From a virus, in IMG/VR virus record IMGVR_UViG_3300017971_000297, positions 1 to 63,645 of that record: 63,645 nt of DNA, one strand, 5' to 3'. Positions 7,032 through 15,038 of the stretch are shown one piece after another (positions within the stretch are counted from its first letter, which is position 1; each line of letters starts with the position of its first letter). Under the pieces are notes generated by a model. That model was given only the letters and a program-made list of their open reading frames with translations. It did not search any database and was not told the origin of the DNA. Both the position numbers and the translations under genes were made by a program.

Positions 7032-7262
7032 ATGCCAGATCCCATCCCCAAATTAGTGATATATGTGAACGGAAGGTTTAGGCTTATCAAGTCCAACCTG
7101 CCTAGTTCTGTGCAGGGCGATGCGGATATGCAACGTAAGTTACTATTGCTCATGGCTCACAAATATCGCTTCTTCGATTGGGGAAACAAGCTTCCAGAAG
7201 AAAAATTTGAAGAAATTAACACTTATGTATATAGTTTAGTTCAAGACTTATACGAGGAATAA
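7032..7262 (+). CDS. Unrecognised small protein
   Basis: 76 residues. It starts with a strand pair (KLVIYVNGRFRLI) and continues as an amphipathic helical region with aromatic residues (HKYRFFDWGNKLPEEKF). It is spaced two and three bases from its neighbours, so it is clearly part of the same operon. No domain recognised. Confidence 0.5.
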   Translation: MPDPIPKLVIYVNGRFRLIKSNLPSSVQGDADMQRKLLLLMAHKYRFFDWGNKLPEEKFEEINTYVYSLVQDLYEE

Positions 7263-7265
7263 ACA

Positions 7266-7571
7266 ATGCCCAAACGTGCAGATAAAGCTACAGGAAAGAG
7301 TACGCTGAAACATAGGGGGCAAAGCCGCAAACAACAGGGAAATCCAGGAACTAAGGCTTATAAGGCAGAGACTGAAAAAGTCAAGCCTAAGACTATGAAA
7401 GACCGTGGTCCTGGTTCAGCGTTTGCCAATGCTCTCTATAGGAGCGAAGCTGCTCGTCTTAAGGAAGAGTCAAAGAAACCAGGAAATCTGGGCTATAAAG
7501 AAACACTTCCTGTTGGCCCGCAAGCAAAGAATAAATCTTTGACTAAGTATTTGAAAAAAGGCAAAAAATAA
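7266..7571 (+). CDS. Basic Lys-rich small protein
   Basis: 101 residues, strongly basic (about 25 Lys/Arg), low complexity, ending KYLKKGKK. It contains STLKHRGQSRKQ; the KHRG element also occurs in the 8375 protein and, as RHRG, in the 4312 protein. Composition suggests nucleic-acid binding or an unfolded virion-associated peptide. It sits with two more Lys-rich genes upstream of portal. Function unknown. Confidence 0.5.
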   Translation: MPKRADKATGKSTLKHRGQSRKQQGNPGTKAYKAETEKVKPKTMKDRGPGSAFANALYRSEAARLKEESKKPGNLGYKETLPVGPQAKNKSLTKYLKKGKK

Positions 7572-7829
7572 ATGCTTGAGGATAAGAAGAATTCTCCTAA
7601 AGATAAAACCCCGGATAACTCTACTCAGCAGACTCCAGTAGTTAGGCCAACGAGGACTTCTACTAAGAAGAAAATCCTGACAGCGCTTAAAAACAAGGAT
7701 GCTCTGGAAAGCAGTCTATATGTGGATGCTCATAAACTTGTCAATGTTTATAAAGAGTTATTTAAGAAAAAAGGGCACAATATTATCGAGAATTCTAAAA
7801 ATCTAAAGAAATCAAGGAGTAAAAAATAA
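7572..7829 (+). CDS. Basic Lys-rich small protein
   Basis: 85 residues. The first third is Pro/Thr/Lys-rich and probably disordered, followed by a helical part (DAHKLVNVYKELFKKKG) and a basic end (LKKSRSKK). Starts directly after the previous stop and its TAA overlaps the next ATG by one base. No motif recognised. Confidence 0.5.
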   Translation: MLEDKKNSPKDKTPDNSTQQTPVVRPTRTSTKKKILTALKNKDALESSLYVDAHKLVNVYKELFKKKGHNIIENSKNLKKSRSKK

Positions 7830-8347
7830 TGGGTGTCGGACGTAGACTTGTTCAACTACTCCATAAAATTGTGGATGATGTTAGAGACAATATTCCCCGC
7901 AGAAGGCGTGTGGATCTCCGAGAAGAAACTCTCCAGGATTCTCGCGGCGCATACGGGGCTATCAGAGGACTGCGTCGGAGACAGGAAAGAGATCTGGGTC
8001 AGGATTTTTTCGAGGCCAAGATTCCTAGAGCCTGGGAAGCCGATGTAGATATTGAAAGAGTAGACTTTGGTGGTGGTGACTTTGGTCTCCGCATTACCTT
8101 TAGCGAGTCTATTCAGGCTATCGACAGAGGTTTCATTGCTGGTGACGAACTACAGATCATCGAAGACGATTCAGCTCTTGAGGGCCAACGTTTCGTGGCA
8201 GTTGAAGAGGTGAATACGGGCGATGTCGCCGCTGGTAAGGTTCGCGTTGTTTCCGCAACGGTTCTAAGACTTCCGGATGACGCTGGTTGGGTAGATGAGT
8301 TGGGACCAAGGGTTCAAGCTCGTTTAGCGGCTGGTGCTCGCCAATAA
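7829..8347 (+). CDS. Unrecognised protein, possible head decoration or accessory protein
   Basis: 172 residues. An Arg-rich helical N-terminus (NIPRRRRVDLREE, GLRRRQERD) is followed from about residue 70 by a compact beta domain (DIERVDFGGGDFGLRITF, VRVVSATVLRLP). The second half uses more GC-rich codons (CGC, CGT, GGT, GCT) than its neighbours, like the capsid and sheath genes. This would fit a well-expressed virion protein. Identity is not established; a GTG frame at 7833 inside it is a shadow. Confidence 0.5.
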   Translation: MGVGRRLVQLLHKIVDDVRDNIPRRRRVDLREETLQDSRGAYGAIRGLRRRQERDLGQDFFEAKIPRAWEADVDIERVDFGGGDFGLRITFSESIQAIDRGFIAGDELQIIEDDSALEGQRFVAVEEVNTGDVAAGKVRVVSATVLRLPDDAGWVDELGPRVQARLAAGARQ

Positions 8348-8374
8348 TAGTCAACTTTCGAAAGGAGATAAATA

Positions 8375-8518
8375 ATGGCAGAGAAACGTAAAGTTTCGGA
8401 TAAGGCTTTTGCGCTTAAGCATCGTGGCAAAAAGCTTCATCAAGGTGAGAAGGTCGGTATGCCCGAGCCTCTGGCCAAAGAAGAAGTTGCCAAGAGCCTG
8501 AAAAAGAAAAAGAAATAA
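8375..8518 (+). CDS. Basic Lys-rich microprotein
   Basis: 47 residues, ATG preceded by a strong ribosome site (AAAGGAGATAAATA). It is basic, with FALKHRGKKLHQGEKVG in the middle and ending KSLKKKKK. The strong ribosome site supports real translation despite the short length. It is the last gene before the structured gap and portal. May bind DNA or virion components; function unknown. Confidence 0.6.
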   Translation: MAEKRKVSDKAFALKHRGKKLHQGEKVGMPEPLAKEEVAKSLKKKKK

Positions 8519-8528
8519 CTTTAGGAGA

Positions 8529-8592
8529 AGGGGAGTTAGGTTGTAGTTCGATAGACCTGGTACCGGGCAGAACAAAACAATGCAACTCCCCT
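8529..8592 (+). other. Long-range intergenic stem upstream of portal
   Basis: AGGGGAGTT (8529-8537) is perfectly complementary to AACTCCCCT (8584-8592), enclosing 46 bases that contain GTTC/GAAC and GGTACC inverted elements. It fills most of the gap between 8518 and the portal gene. The flanks (GAGAAGG before, CTTTA then TAGGAGAG after) resemble those of the element at 26196-26270. A tRNA is excluded because no anticodon or T arm can be formed. Possible RNA processing, translation-control or terminator element. Confidence 0.55.
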
Positions 8593-8617
8593 CCCTTTAA
8601 TTTAGGAGAGAGGAAGT

Positions 8618-10486
8618 ATGTCCTTTAATCTCGGTGTTCAAAACTATCCTGGTGGTTATCTAGGGGGATTTGGATTTGGTACAGTAGGTATCTATCTATA
8701 CGAAGATATTTATTATCGCCAGTGGATCACCGAAATTGCTTTAGCCTTTTATGAGGGTCGCCAAGACGAATTCGTGTGGTTGGATCTACTAAAGCAGTTT
8801 AGGAATCCTGAAAAGCAGCAAATTCTGCCCCTTAATCTTACTAAAGAGATTATAGATGAAACTGCTATTTTGTACCGAGAGCCACCTATCTATGCAGTGA
8901 AAAGTCGCAATACTGGTAAGCCTCTGAAAAAAGATCAGAAGCTTTGGGAGAGAATCCAGAGAGATAGCCGGTATCTGCAAACTATGGATAGGGTGGACAG
9001 ATGGTGTAGGCTTTTAGGTACAGTTCTACTGAAAGTATCATTTATTAATGAATCCACCGGGCAGGTAGTAACCAAGAATGAGGGGGGAAAAGTCCAGCTA
9101 GATGTGCTACACGGTGGAGTATATGATATCAAATATATAGATAGCCCTTATTATATTTCAGAATTATTGATCGGATTTGGTCAAGGATTTTTGGGATTTA
9201 ATAGAGGAGCAGGCGGAATGGGCCAGACCCGAAGAGGTCCTTTAGGACAACTTACGGGCGTTGGTGCCGGAGCTGTAGGTAAAGTTGGTGGTTCTAAACA
9301 CGGACAAATAAGTACTATCTACTGGTCACCTACCTCCCATAAAGTAGAGGATGAAGAGGGTAAAACGCTGCATGACGGTGATAATCCTTATGGAATGATC
9401 CCCGCAGTACCATTCTTTAATTCTGATCCAGCTCATTATTATTTTCTACCTATTAATGAGCCTCTTATATATGCAAATCATGCTATAAATATGCGTATTA
9501 CGGATCTGAACCATATTGCTAAGTTCCAATCATTTGGTATTCCAGTTCTTTCGGGAGTTGAAAGAGGCACTTCTATCCGTAGAGGTAGGCCAGTGGATGA
9601 CTTCAATTTCTTTAGGGCTGGCTCCGCTACTCGCAGCCACGTTGGAGCTATAGCCAGATTTGGTCAGGGAGCCCAGTTTCGCACATTCGATAATAGCTTT
9701 GGTTTCTTTGCTGACGGCAATGCAGATGCAAACGCTGTTGGAGCAAGTATCGGACCAGATACAGCCATCGCTGTTGGGGAAAAAGGTGATTTCAAATTTG
9801 CCCACCCCCAGGCAGATATCGTTGGTTTGACCAAAACTATCCAGCAATTTCAAGACTGGGTGCGTGTAAATCATGGTTTAAATCCAAAAGGTGGATCGTT
9901 TGATCAACCTCAAAAAGAGTCTGGTTTCAGCAAGATGCTGGAAAAGATTGGTGTTCTAGAAGAAAACGTTCGCCGTCAGAAACTATTTATGGAAAGGGAG
10001 CAACAGCTCTTTGATACCATTAAAAAGTTGTGGAATACTCACTATTCTTCTGGCTCTGACCGTTTTTCGGAGGATGCTTATCTAGAAATCAACTATGTAG
10101 AACCCCATTTTCCTACTGATCCTCTGACCAAAATCAACCTCCTTGAGGGGGAGAGAAAGATTATTGAGTCGGGAGATCGCAGAGCTATTCATGAGCTATA
10201 TAAGCATAAATCGCCCGATGAGATCGATGAGCTTATTATACAATATCACAAAGATAGAATGGAGCAAATGGATAGGGAGCTGGAGTTGATGAAGAAGCAG
10301 TCCAAGGCTATGGATGCTATGGGCCTACAGTATAACGCTGCTGAGACTCAGACACAGTACAATGCGAGTGTTAAAGCCAAGGGAGCAGACCCTTCTGCGT
10401 CGAGTCAGGACAATCGTACCAAACACTCTGTAGATAGTTCTAAACAGAAAGGTAAGAATCTAGATACTCGTAAAAAGCAGAAGTAA
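8618..10486 (+). CDS. Portal protein
   Basis: 622 residues, ribosome site AGGAGAGAGGAAG. Portal rings of twelve subunits sit at one capsid vertex and dock terminase, then the neck. The call rests on size, place between terminase and scaffold/capsid, and a portal-like layout: an alpha/beta N-terminus with a conserved-looking NLTKEIIDETAILYREPP segment (about 73-90), a central domain with the long helix region (PQADIVGLTKTIQQFQDW), and a charged helical C-terminus rich in Gln/Lys. A Gly-rich stretch at about residues 186-228 (GFGQGFLGFNRGAGG and onward) is an unusual insertion. Confidence 0.85.
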   Translation: MSFNLGVQNYPGGYLGGFGFGTVGIYLYEDIYYRQWITEIALAFYEGRQDEFVWLDLLKQFRNPEKQQILPLNLTKEIIDETAILYREPPIYAVKSRNTGKPLKKDQKLWERIQRDSRYLQTMDRVDRWCRLLGTVLLKVSFINESTGQVVTKNEGGKVQLDVLHGGVYDIKYIDSPYYISELLIGFGQGFLGFNRGAGGMGQTRRGPLGQLTGVGAGAVGKVGGSKHGQISTIYWSPTSHKVEDEEGKTLHDGDNPYGMIPAVPFFNSDPAHYYFLPINEPLIYANHAINMRITDLNHIAKFQSFGIPVLSGVERGTSIRRGRPVDDFNFFRAGSATRSHVGAIARFGQGAQFRTFDNSFGFFADGNADANAVGASIGPDTAIAVGEKGDFKFAHPQADIVGLTKTIQQFQDWVRVNHGLNPKGGSFDQPQKESGFSKMLEKIGVLEENVRRQKLFMEREQQLFDTIKKLWNTHYSSGSDRFSEDAYLEINYVEPHFPTDPLTKINLLEGERKIIESGDRRAIHELYKHKSPDEIDELIIQYHKDRMEQMDRELELMKKQSKAMDAMGLQYNAAETQTQYNASVKAKGADPSASSQDNRTKHSVDSSKQKGKNLDTRKKQK

Positions 10487-10524
10487 GAGGAGAGAGCGGC
10501 AATAGCCGCTAAAGGGAGGATCGC

Positions 10525-10851
10525 ATGTCAGTTACTCATCAATTAGTGTTGGATACTGTTCCAGCTACTTTCGCTATAGACGAAGGCACTGAAGATCAGA
10601 TGATCAAACTCCATAAAAAGTGGAGACAGAAAGTCTTCTATGGAAAAAGTAAGACTATCAGTATCCCAAATCCGGATGATTTGCCTGCCGATGTTCGCCC
10701 AGAGTCCATTATTGGTATCAGGGTGGTCAGGATTCCGGAAGAAGAGCTATTAAGACGGCGGGCACTAAAAGACCCTAGAGCCAGGATGTTCTTAGAAAAG
10801 ACAGGTCAGTTTGAGGAGGGCATCGACTTACTGGACCAGGGTATGAAATAA
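10525..10851 (+). CDS. Unrecognised protein between portal and scaffold
   Basis: 108 residues, preceded by AAAGGGAGGATCGC. It is mixed alpha/beta: a strand-rich start, a basic helix (MIKLHKKWRQKVFYGKSK), then IIGIRVVRIPEEELLRRRAL. The position suggests a head morphogenesis role such as a capsid-associated or protease-like factor, but no catalytic motif is visible. Confidence 0.5.
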   Translation: MSVTHQLVLDTVPATFAIDEGTEDQMIKLHKKWRQKVFYGKSKTISIPNPDDLPADVRPESIIGIRVVRIPEEELLRRRALKDPRARMFLEKTGQFEEGIDLLDQGMK

Positions 10852-10853
10852 AT

Positions 10854-10868
10854 CCGAGTAGACCTCGG
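10854..10868 (+). other. Small intergenic hairpin before scaffold gene
   Basis: CCGAG-TAGAC-CTCGG forms a 5 bp hairpin, followed at about 10888-10898 by a second, weaker GGG-TAGA-CCC hairpin sharing TAGA in its loop. Both lie in the 60-base gap before the strong scaffold ribosome site AAAGGAGG. They may affect mRNA stability; no U-tract supports termination. Confidence 0.35.
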
Positions 10869-10911
10869 TAAGGGTTAATTTTAAACCAGGGTAGACCCCA
10901 AAGGAGGCGAA

Positions 10912-11790
10912 ATGCCAGATCTGCTTGACACCCTCGGAAAAGAAGCTGAAGGCGCTAAGGCTGATGCTAAAGCGGCTAAAGCTGACAACGATATGTTGGA
11001 TGGAGAGCCTAAAAAAGTCGATTTAGAGACTGTAAAGCCTACTCCACCCACGGACGAGGGAAAAGAGAAGAAGACCGCTGAACCAGCAGAGGACAAGGAC
11101 AGTCCTTATAAGGATTGGACGGTCAAAGATTTCGAGAAAGCTCTTAAGGACGCACGCAAGGATGCGGGTAAGTATCGTACCAAAGCTAAAGATCTCGAAG
11201 AGCAAATGGATTCTAAACTGGAGTCTGTTATTCAAGAAATCGATAGTAAATATGCCCCTCTTAAAAAGAAAGCTGCTGAGTTTGACAAAATCAAAGCTGA
11301 GCAGGAAGATAAAAAGAGGGACATGTCGGAAAAGCTGGCTCACCGGGAATCTCTAATTCGTGAATTAGAAGAGCAACTGGAAGCAGCCAAAGACTCTTCT
11401 CATAAGGAGAAGGTCGCATTACAATCAGAGCTAGACAAAGTAAAGGGCTCTCTAGAGGGTCATTTGGCCTACTACAGAGAGCAGCTTGACAAAGAGATGG
11501 AAGCAATTCCAGCTCAATGGAAAGAAGTTGCCGATGCTATGGTAAAAGGCACAAATGATACAAGAGAAGCTCTGGCTCTCATTCGTGATGCCAAAAATAA
11601 GAATTTCTTCGGAGATAAAAAGGTAGAAGTCTATCATGGAACTCCTAATAAAGCCAGTGATGGTGCTAGAATGAGTTCCCAACCAACCGAAGACCAAAAG
11701 AAAGATATGAAGTCAAAAGATAAGATTAAAGCCGGTCTAAAAGGTTTAGTTTCCGAGGTAAAGACAACAAGAGGTAAGTTCGGTATCTAA
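10912..11790 (+). CDS. Capsid scaffolding protein
   Basis: 292 residues, strong ribosome site AAAGGAGG. Scaffolds guide coat-protein assembly inside the prohead and leave or are cleaved before packaging. The protein is very rich in Lys, Glu, Asp and Ala. It has a disordered acidic/Pro start, a long coiled coil at about residues 75-190 (heptad-like DLEEQMDSKLESVIQEI and LIRELEEQLEAA), and a basic C-terminal end (KDKIKAGLKGLVSEVKTTRG) of the kind that contacts coat protein. It is directly upstream of the major capsid gene, the normal place. Confidence 0.8.
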   Translation: MPDLLDTLGKEAEGAKADAKAAKADNDMLDGEPKKVDLETVKPTPPTDEGKEKKTAEPAEDKDSPYKDWTVKDFEKALKDARKDAGKYRTKAKDLEEQMDSKLESVIQEIDSKYAPLKKKAAEFDKIKAEQEDKKRDMSEKLAHRESLIRELEEQLEAAKDSSHKEKVALQSELDKVKGSLEGHLAYYREQLDKEMEAIPAQWKEVADAMVKGTNDTREALALIRDAKNKNFFGDKKVEVYHGTPNKASDGARMSSQPTEDQKKDMKSKDKIKAGLKGLVSEVKTTRGKFGI

Positions 11791-11812
11791 CCTAGACAGA
11801 GGTAATTAATCA

Positions 11813-13180
11813 ATGGCACAAGTTGTGACTCTCACAGAAGCTGCAAAACTCTCTAATAACCTTCTGGTTGAGGGCATTATCGAGGATATCGTTACGGTTG
11901 ATGATTGGTATCAATATCTTCCGTTCGTGGTGTTTGAGGGCTTAGCCTATACTTTCACCCGTGAAGCGACTCTCGCTAAGGCCGATTTTGCGGCTCCCGG
12001 CACTTCCCTAGCTGCGGCTAAATTTCAGGGCGGTGCTACGTTCCAAAATGTGAACGTTAACCTAGCAGCTATTATTGGCGACATCATTCTCGATGGTCAA
12101 ATCGAGGATCAACTCTCTGATCACAATGATCAACTTCAGGTACAGATTTCTTCCAAAGCGAAGCAGATCGCACGTATCTACATGAACGCGATTATCAATG
12201 GTCGTAGGGTTCCAGGTGGCGCTTTAACGCAAGCCAATAGTGGTCCTATCGGCATCGAAGCCAAATTCGACGGCATGAAGAGAATTCTTGAAGCCGAAGC
12301 TGGCAACGTCGATGACGTCAACCATCCTTTCTACAATGCTGGCGCGTCTACTCAGACTTTGGCGCTCGTTGAGGATGATCCTTCATCTTCGCGTAATGGT
12401 CGCCCAGGCCGTGTGTTCGCACTCGAAGATTTGGACAATCTGATTGACCGTATTACGGTTGGTCGTCCTGACTTCTTGATGATGAACGCTCGTGAGATCC
12501 GGACGCTACGTGTTCTCTTGAGGAACACCGGCGGTGGTACGGATGCGTATCAAATTCAACAGCAGGGTCTTGGTAATATGAAGCCTATGCTTTTCTATCA
12601 AGATATTCCTATTTTCCGTAATGACTTTGTTTCTAAAGAAGACGGCGTCAACTTGGTTGATACCGGTGCTGTTGCGGCTGTTGGCGCTACTAGCATTACT
12701 ACAGCTGAAGACTATAGTGGTGGTGTTCCGGCGGCTTTGTCCGACGGTATCACTGCTGGTACGGCTGAAGTCCGTGTTCGTGACGACGACGCTATTCTCC
12801 GGCGCTGGAAAATTACGGCAGCTACTGCGGCTAACCCGTCAGTGTTGACCGTGACGGCGACTGGGCAGTTCTTGGATGTCGAGAACAACCGTGTGGAGAG
12901 CGTGTTGGCTCCTAACAACGCTTCTCTCAGTCTCGTGGCAGAAACGTATGAGATTTTTGAGAGAGCTGACGGCTCTACTGTTTACGCTGGTAAATGGGGT
13001 GAGTACGAAGGCGTTGTGGGCTTTACGTCCGCTCAAAATGCTGGTCTTAAACTTGAGTATGTCGGTCCTCGTGAAGATGAGAACGCCTACCAATATCGTC
13101 TCAAATGGTATTGTGGTTTCGATCTTTACAACCGTCTTGCTCTTGCTAGGGCTAAAGACGTTCTTCCGCTGGAGGCTTAA
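11813..13180 (+). CDS. Major capsid protein
   Basis: 455 residues. Forms the icosahedral shell, expected to have the HK97 fold. Evidence is the position after portal and scaffold, the length, and the pattern typical of coat proteins: an N-terminal helix, an E-loop-like strand region (about 45-90), an A/P-domain segment (FALEDLDNLIDRITVGRPDFLMM, about 203-225) and YQDIPIFRNDF (about 262-272). A beta-rich stretch at about 285-375 looks like an inserted surface domain. Codon use is GC-richer with CGT for Arg, unlike most neighbours, as expected for the most abundant protein. A hairpin follows the gene. Confidence 0.88.
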   Translation: MAQVVTLTEAAKLSNNLLVEGIIEDIVTVDDWYQYLPFVVFEGLAYTFTREATLAKADFAAPGTSLAAAKFQGGATFQNVNVNLAAIIGDIILDGQIEDQLSDHNDQLQVQISSKAKQIARIYMNAIINGRRVPGGALTQANSGPIGIEAKFDGMKRILEAEAGNVDDVNHPFYNAGASTQTLALVEDDPSSSRNGRPGRVFALEDLDNLIDRITVGRPDFLMMNAREIRTLRVLLRNTGGGTDAYQIQQQGLGNMKPMLFYQDIPIFRNDFVSKEDGVNLVDTGAVAAVGATSITTAEDYSGGVPAALSDGITAGTAEVRVRDDDAILRRWKITAATAANPSVLTVTATGQFLDVENNRVESVLAPNNASLSLVAETYEIFERADGSTVYAGKWGEYEGVVGFTSAQNAGLKLEYVGPREDENAYQYRLKWYCGFDLYNRLALARAKDVLPLEA

Positions 13181-13202
13181 TCTAGCGTAGAATTTATAGT
13201 AG

Positions 13203-13236
13203 GGGCGGGGTATTAAGCCCCGTCCTTACTTCGTTT
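13203..13236 (+). terminator. Terminator-like hairpin after the capsid gene
   Basis: GGGCGGGG (13203-13210) pairs with CCCCGTCC (13218-13225), an 8 bp stem with one G-U and a 7-base loop, followed by the T-rich TTACTTCGTTTGTTT. It lies right after the major capsid gene, where partial termination commonly sets high capsid mRNA levels. The T-tract is interrupted, so read-through is likely. Confidence 0.55.
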
Positions 13237-13252
13237 GTTTCGAGGAGGGAAA

Positions 13253-13879
13253 ATGTACTGGAATCGCAAGGTTACCGACAAAGAATATATTGTCGTGAAG
13301 CATCCCTTGCGGGATTCTTCAAATACCTATTATCATGGTATTAAATTTACTAGAGGCTACGCTGTAGTCGCCAAGGGCTCTAAGAGCCATACTTTTATCA
13401 AGAGTGCTCCGTTTCTTAAACATCATAAAGAATTCGATCTATCCTACCTAAAAAATATCTTTAGACTTAAAGAAGTTAAGTTAATCTTTGGCCACGATGT
13501 TTATCATCATTATCTACAGTCTATAGGTCTAGATAATAATGGATTACCTACAGAAACAACGGAGGAAAAACCACAAGAAGAACAAATTGTCCAAGAAGAA
13601 AATTTAGTAACAGAGGCTACCGAAGCAGAAACTGTATCTGAGGTACCTGAGTTGGTGGAGGATGATTCTCCCCAAGACGTCTTAGAAAAAGAGGAAGAGA
13701 CGCTGGATTTCGAGAGTTTGACACCAGATCAGAGAGCAGAAGCTCATAAAACTCTAGGACTTTGTTCCTATATCCGTAAAAAAGACGGTAAAGTATGTGA
13801 CAATAAGGCATTAAATAGCAGTCCATCAGGTTACTGTTTTGCTCACGTAAGATTTGACCCAGAACGAAGGAAGAAATAA
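13253..13879 (+). CDS. Protein with acidic linker and C-terminal Cys3His zinc-like motif
   Basis: 208 residues. The ATG at 13253 follows a strong ribosome site (CGAGGAGGG). Residues 1-100 form a basic alpha/beta domain. Residues about 105-155 are a Glu/Thr/Val-rich disordered linker. The end has CSYIRKKDGKVCDNKAL then GYCFAH, a C-x9-C...C-x2-H pattern like short zinc modules of the form 'C..K.G..C.N.A......C..H'. It lies directly downstream of the capsid gene, so it may be a virion protein, but the function is unknown. Confidence 0.6.
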   Translation: MYWNRKVTDKEYIVVKHPLRDSSNTYYHGIKFTRGYAVVAKGSKSHTFIKSAPFLKHHKEFDLSYLKNIFRLKEVKLIFGHDVYHHYLQSIGLDNNGLPTETTEEKPQEEQIVQEENLVTEATEAETVSEVPELVEDDSPQDVLEKEEETLDFESLTPDQRAEAHKTLGLCSYIRKKDGKVCDNKALNSSPSGYCFAHVRFDPERRKK

Positions 13880-13888
13880 GGAGGAATC

Positions 13889-14230
13889 ATGGGACTTTTA
13901 CGACTTGACAGACAACGTCTGGAAATTAATATGATTTTGGGTGTGCTGGAAGAGTACAAGCCTACTACCCAAGTAAAACGGCTTCAAAAACGCTTAGAAC
14001 TTCTTCGTAAAAGATATACAATTGCGATGGAAGAGTTTCGTAAGGTTACTCAGGAGGAAATTGCTCCTGAATTGACTACTATCGAAGAAGAAATCAATGA
14101 AATCAACAATGCAGCTTATCCTGAACTCGCTAAGATCCAGAATGGCGAAGTAGCAGAGCCTATTAAGCTTAAAAGAGATAAGCCCGAGGACAAACCAGCA
14201 AAGAAAGCTAAAAAGAAAGCCAAGAAATAA
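13889..14230 (+). CDS. Coiled-coil small protein
   Basis: 113 residues, almost wholly helical with heptads (VKRLQKRLELLRKRY, then LTTIEEEINEIN), ending in a Lys/Ala tail (KKAKKKAKK). Ribosome site AAGGAGG. It lies between the zinc-module protein and the first surface-type beta protein. It could be a chaperone or trimerisation partner for neighbouring virion proteins; this is inference. Confidence 0.55.
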   Translation: MGLLRLDRQRLEINMILGVLEEYKPTTQVKRLQKRLELLRKRYTIAMEEFRKVTQEEIAPELTTIEEEINEINNAAYPELAKIQNGEVAEPIKLKRDKPEDKPAKKAKKKAKK

Positions 14231-14241
14231 GAAGGTAAATA

Positions 14242-14979
14242 ATGGGATCTAAGGGTAGCACGGGAGCCGGAGTTCAACATACTTCTAGAGGTCCCACCCA
14301 GGGCGTAGCTCTTGTAGGGCCTAACGGAAGACACGTAGATGTTGTAATCGATGGAGACGGCAAAGTTCGGCTCCTCGTTGACGCGAACGTGACTGTTGAA
14401 AACGCTACCATTAACGTAGATTTAGATTCCGAGTCTGGCGATAATGTTGCTATCGGAAATATTACTAATTCTGATAAGTTATTTGTACATTCCGATGGAA
14501 CAGTTAGTATACGCTTGCTAGATGAGTCCGGAACTGCCTTCTCTACCCTTAATCCGCTACCTACTGAGATAGTTACCTCCCCTGGGGGCCTAGAAGTTAA
14601 AGTTGAGGCTTCATCTGGGGATACTATCGCTATATCAGGCCACCAGACGCAAGTATTTGACGAGAACGAAGTAACTGTTAATACAGGTGGAAGTTATACT
14701 AACGTCCTTACATATGTGGCCCCATTCGATGATACGCATATAACTTTTGCAGAAGTTACAGGTCCAGTAGATTCAGTAGTTCGTATGAGACTAAATGGAA
14801 CCACTATACGAAAAAGACACCTAACCGCAGGTGCTCCTAACGTAGAATTTCCATTTATTGAACCACGACGGCTCACTTCTGGGCAGTCCTTAACAATAGA
14901 TGTAAAACCTGACGCAACTCCTCCAGCCCATTTTTCTGGGGTTGAATTCTTTGCGTCAATTCAAGGATTTATCGGCTAA
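14242..14979 (+). CDS. Beta-rich virion surface protein (head-fibre-like), paralog 1
   Basis: 245 residues. After a Gly/Ser-rich start it has repeats with NVAIGN and LFVHSDGTVSIRLLD, matching DSVAIGDGTD...DGSLTVRL in the 15039 protein. The C-terminal half (about 135-245) is a separate beta-sandwich-like domain ending in SGVEFFASIQGFIG. Repeated short strands plus a terminal globular domain fit a head fibre or decoration protein. It belongs to a group of five beta proteins between capsid and connector genes. Confidence 0.55.
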   Translation: MGSKGSTGAGVQHTSRGPTQGVALVGPNGRHVDVVIDGDGKVRLLVDANVTVENATINVDLDSESGDNVAIGNITNSDKLFVHSDGTVSIRLLDESGTAFSTLNPLPTEIVTSPGGLEVKVEASSGDTIAISGHQTQVFDENEVTVNTGGSYTNVLTYVAPFDDTHITFAEVTGPVDSVVRMRLNGTTIRKRHLTAGAPNVEFPFIEPRRLTSGQSLTIDVKPDATPPAHFSGVEFFASIQGFIG

Positions 14980-15038
14980 ATAGTTGGGAGGATTGGAATC
15001 AAGCACAATGAATATTTATAGTAATTTAGGAGAAATAA

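Noticed and set aside
7833-8048. 71-aa open frame starting GTG inside the 7829 gene
   Set aside because: Lies wholly inside the 172-aa gene, whose frame keeps a TAATG-coupled start; no ribosome site, and the codon pattern fits the other frame.
8529-8592. Could be a tRNA or tRNA-like gene because of a GGGGAGTT/AACTCCCC acceptor-like stem and a D-arm-like GGTT/GACC
   Set aside because: No anticodon arm or T arm can be drawn and the length (64 bases) is short; a long-range stem element is a better description.
12621-12848. Open frame in +1 inside the major capsid gene
   Set aside because: Shadow of a real, GC-rich gene; no start signal and no conserved pattern.
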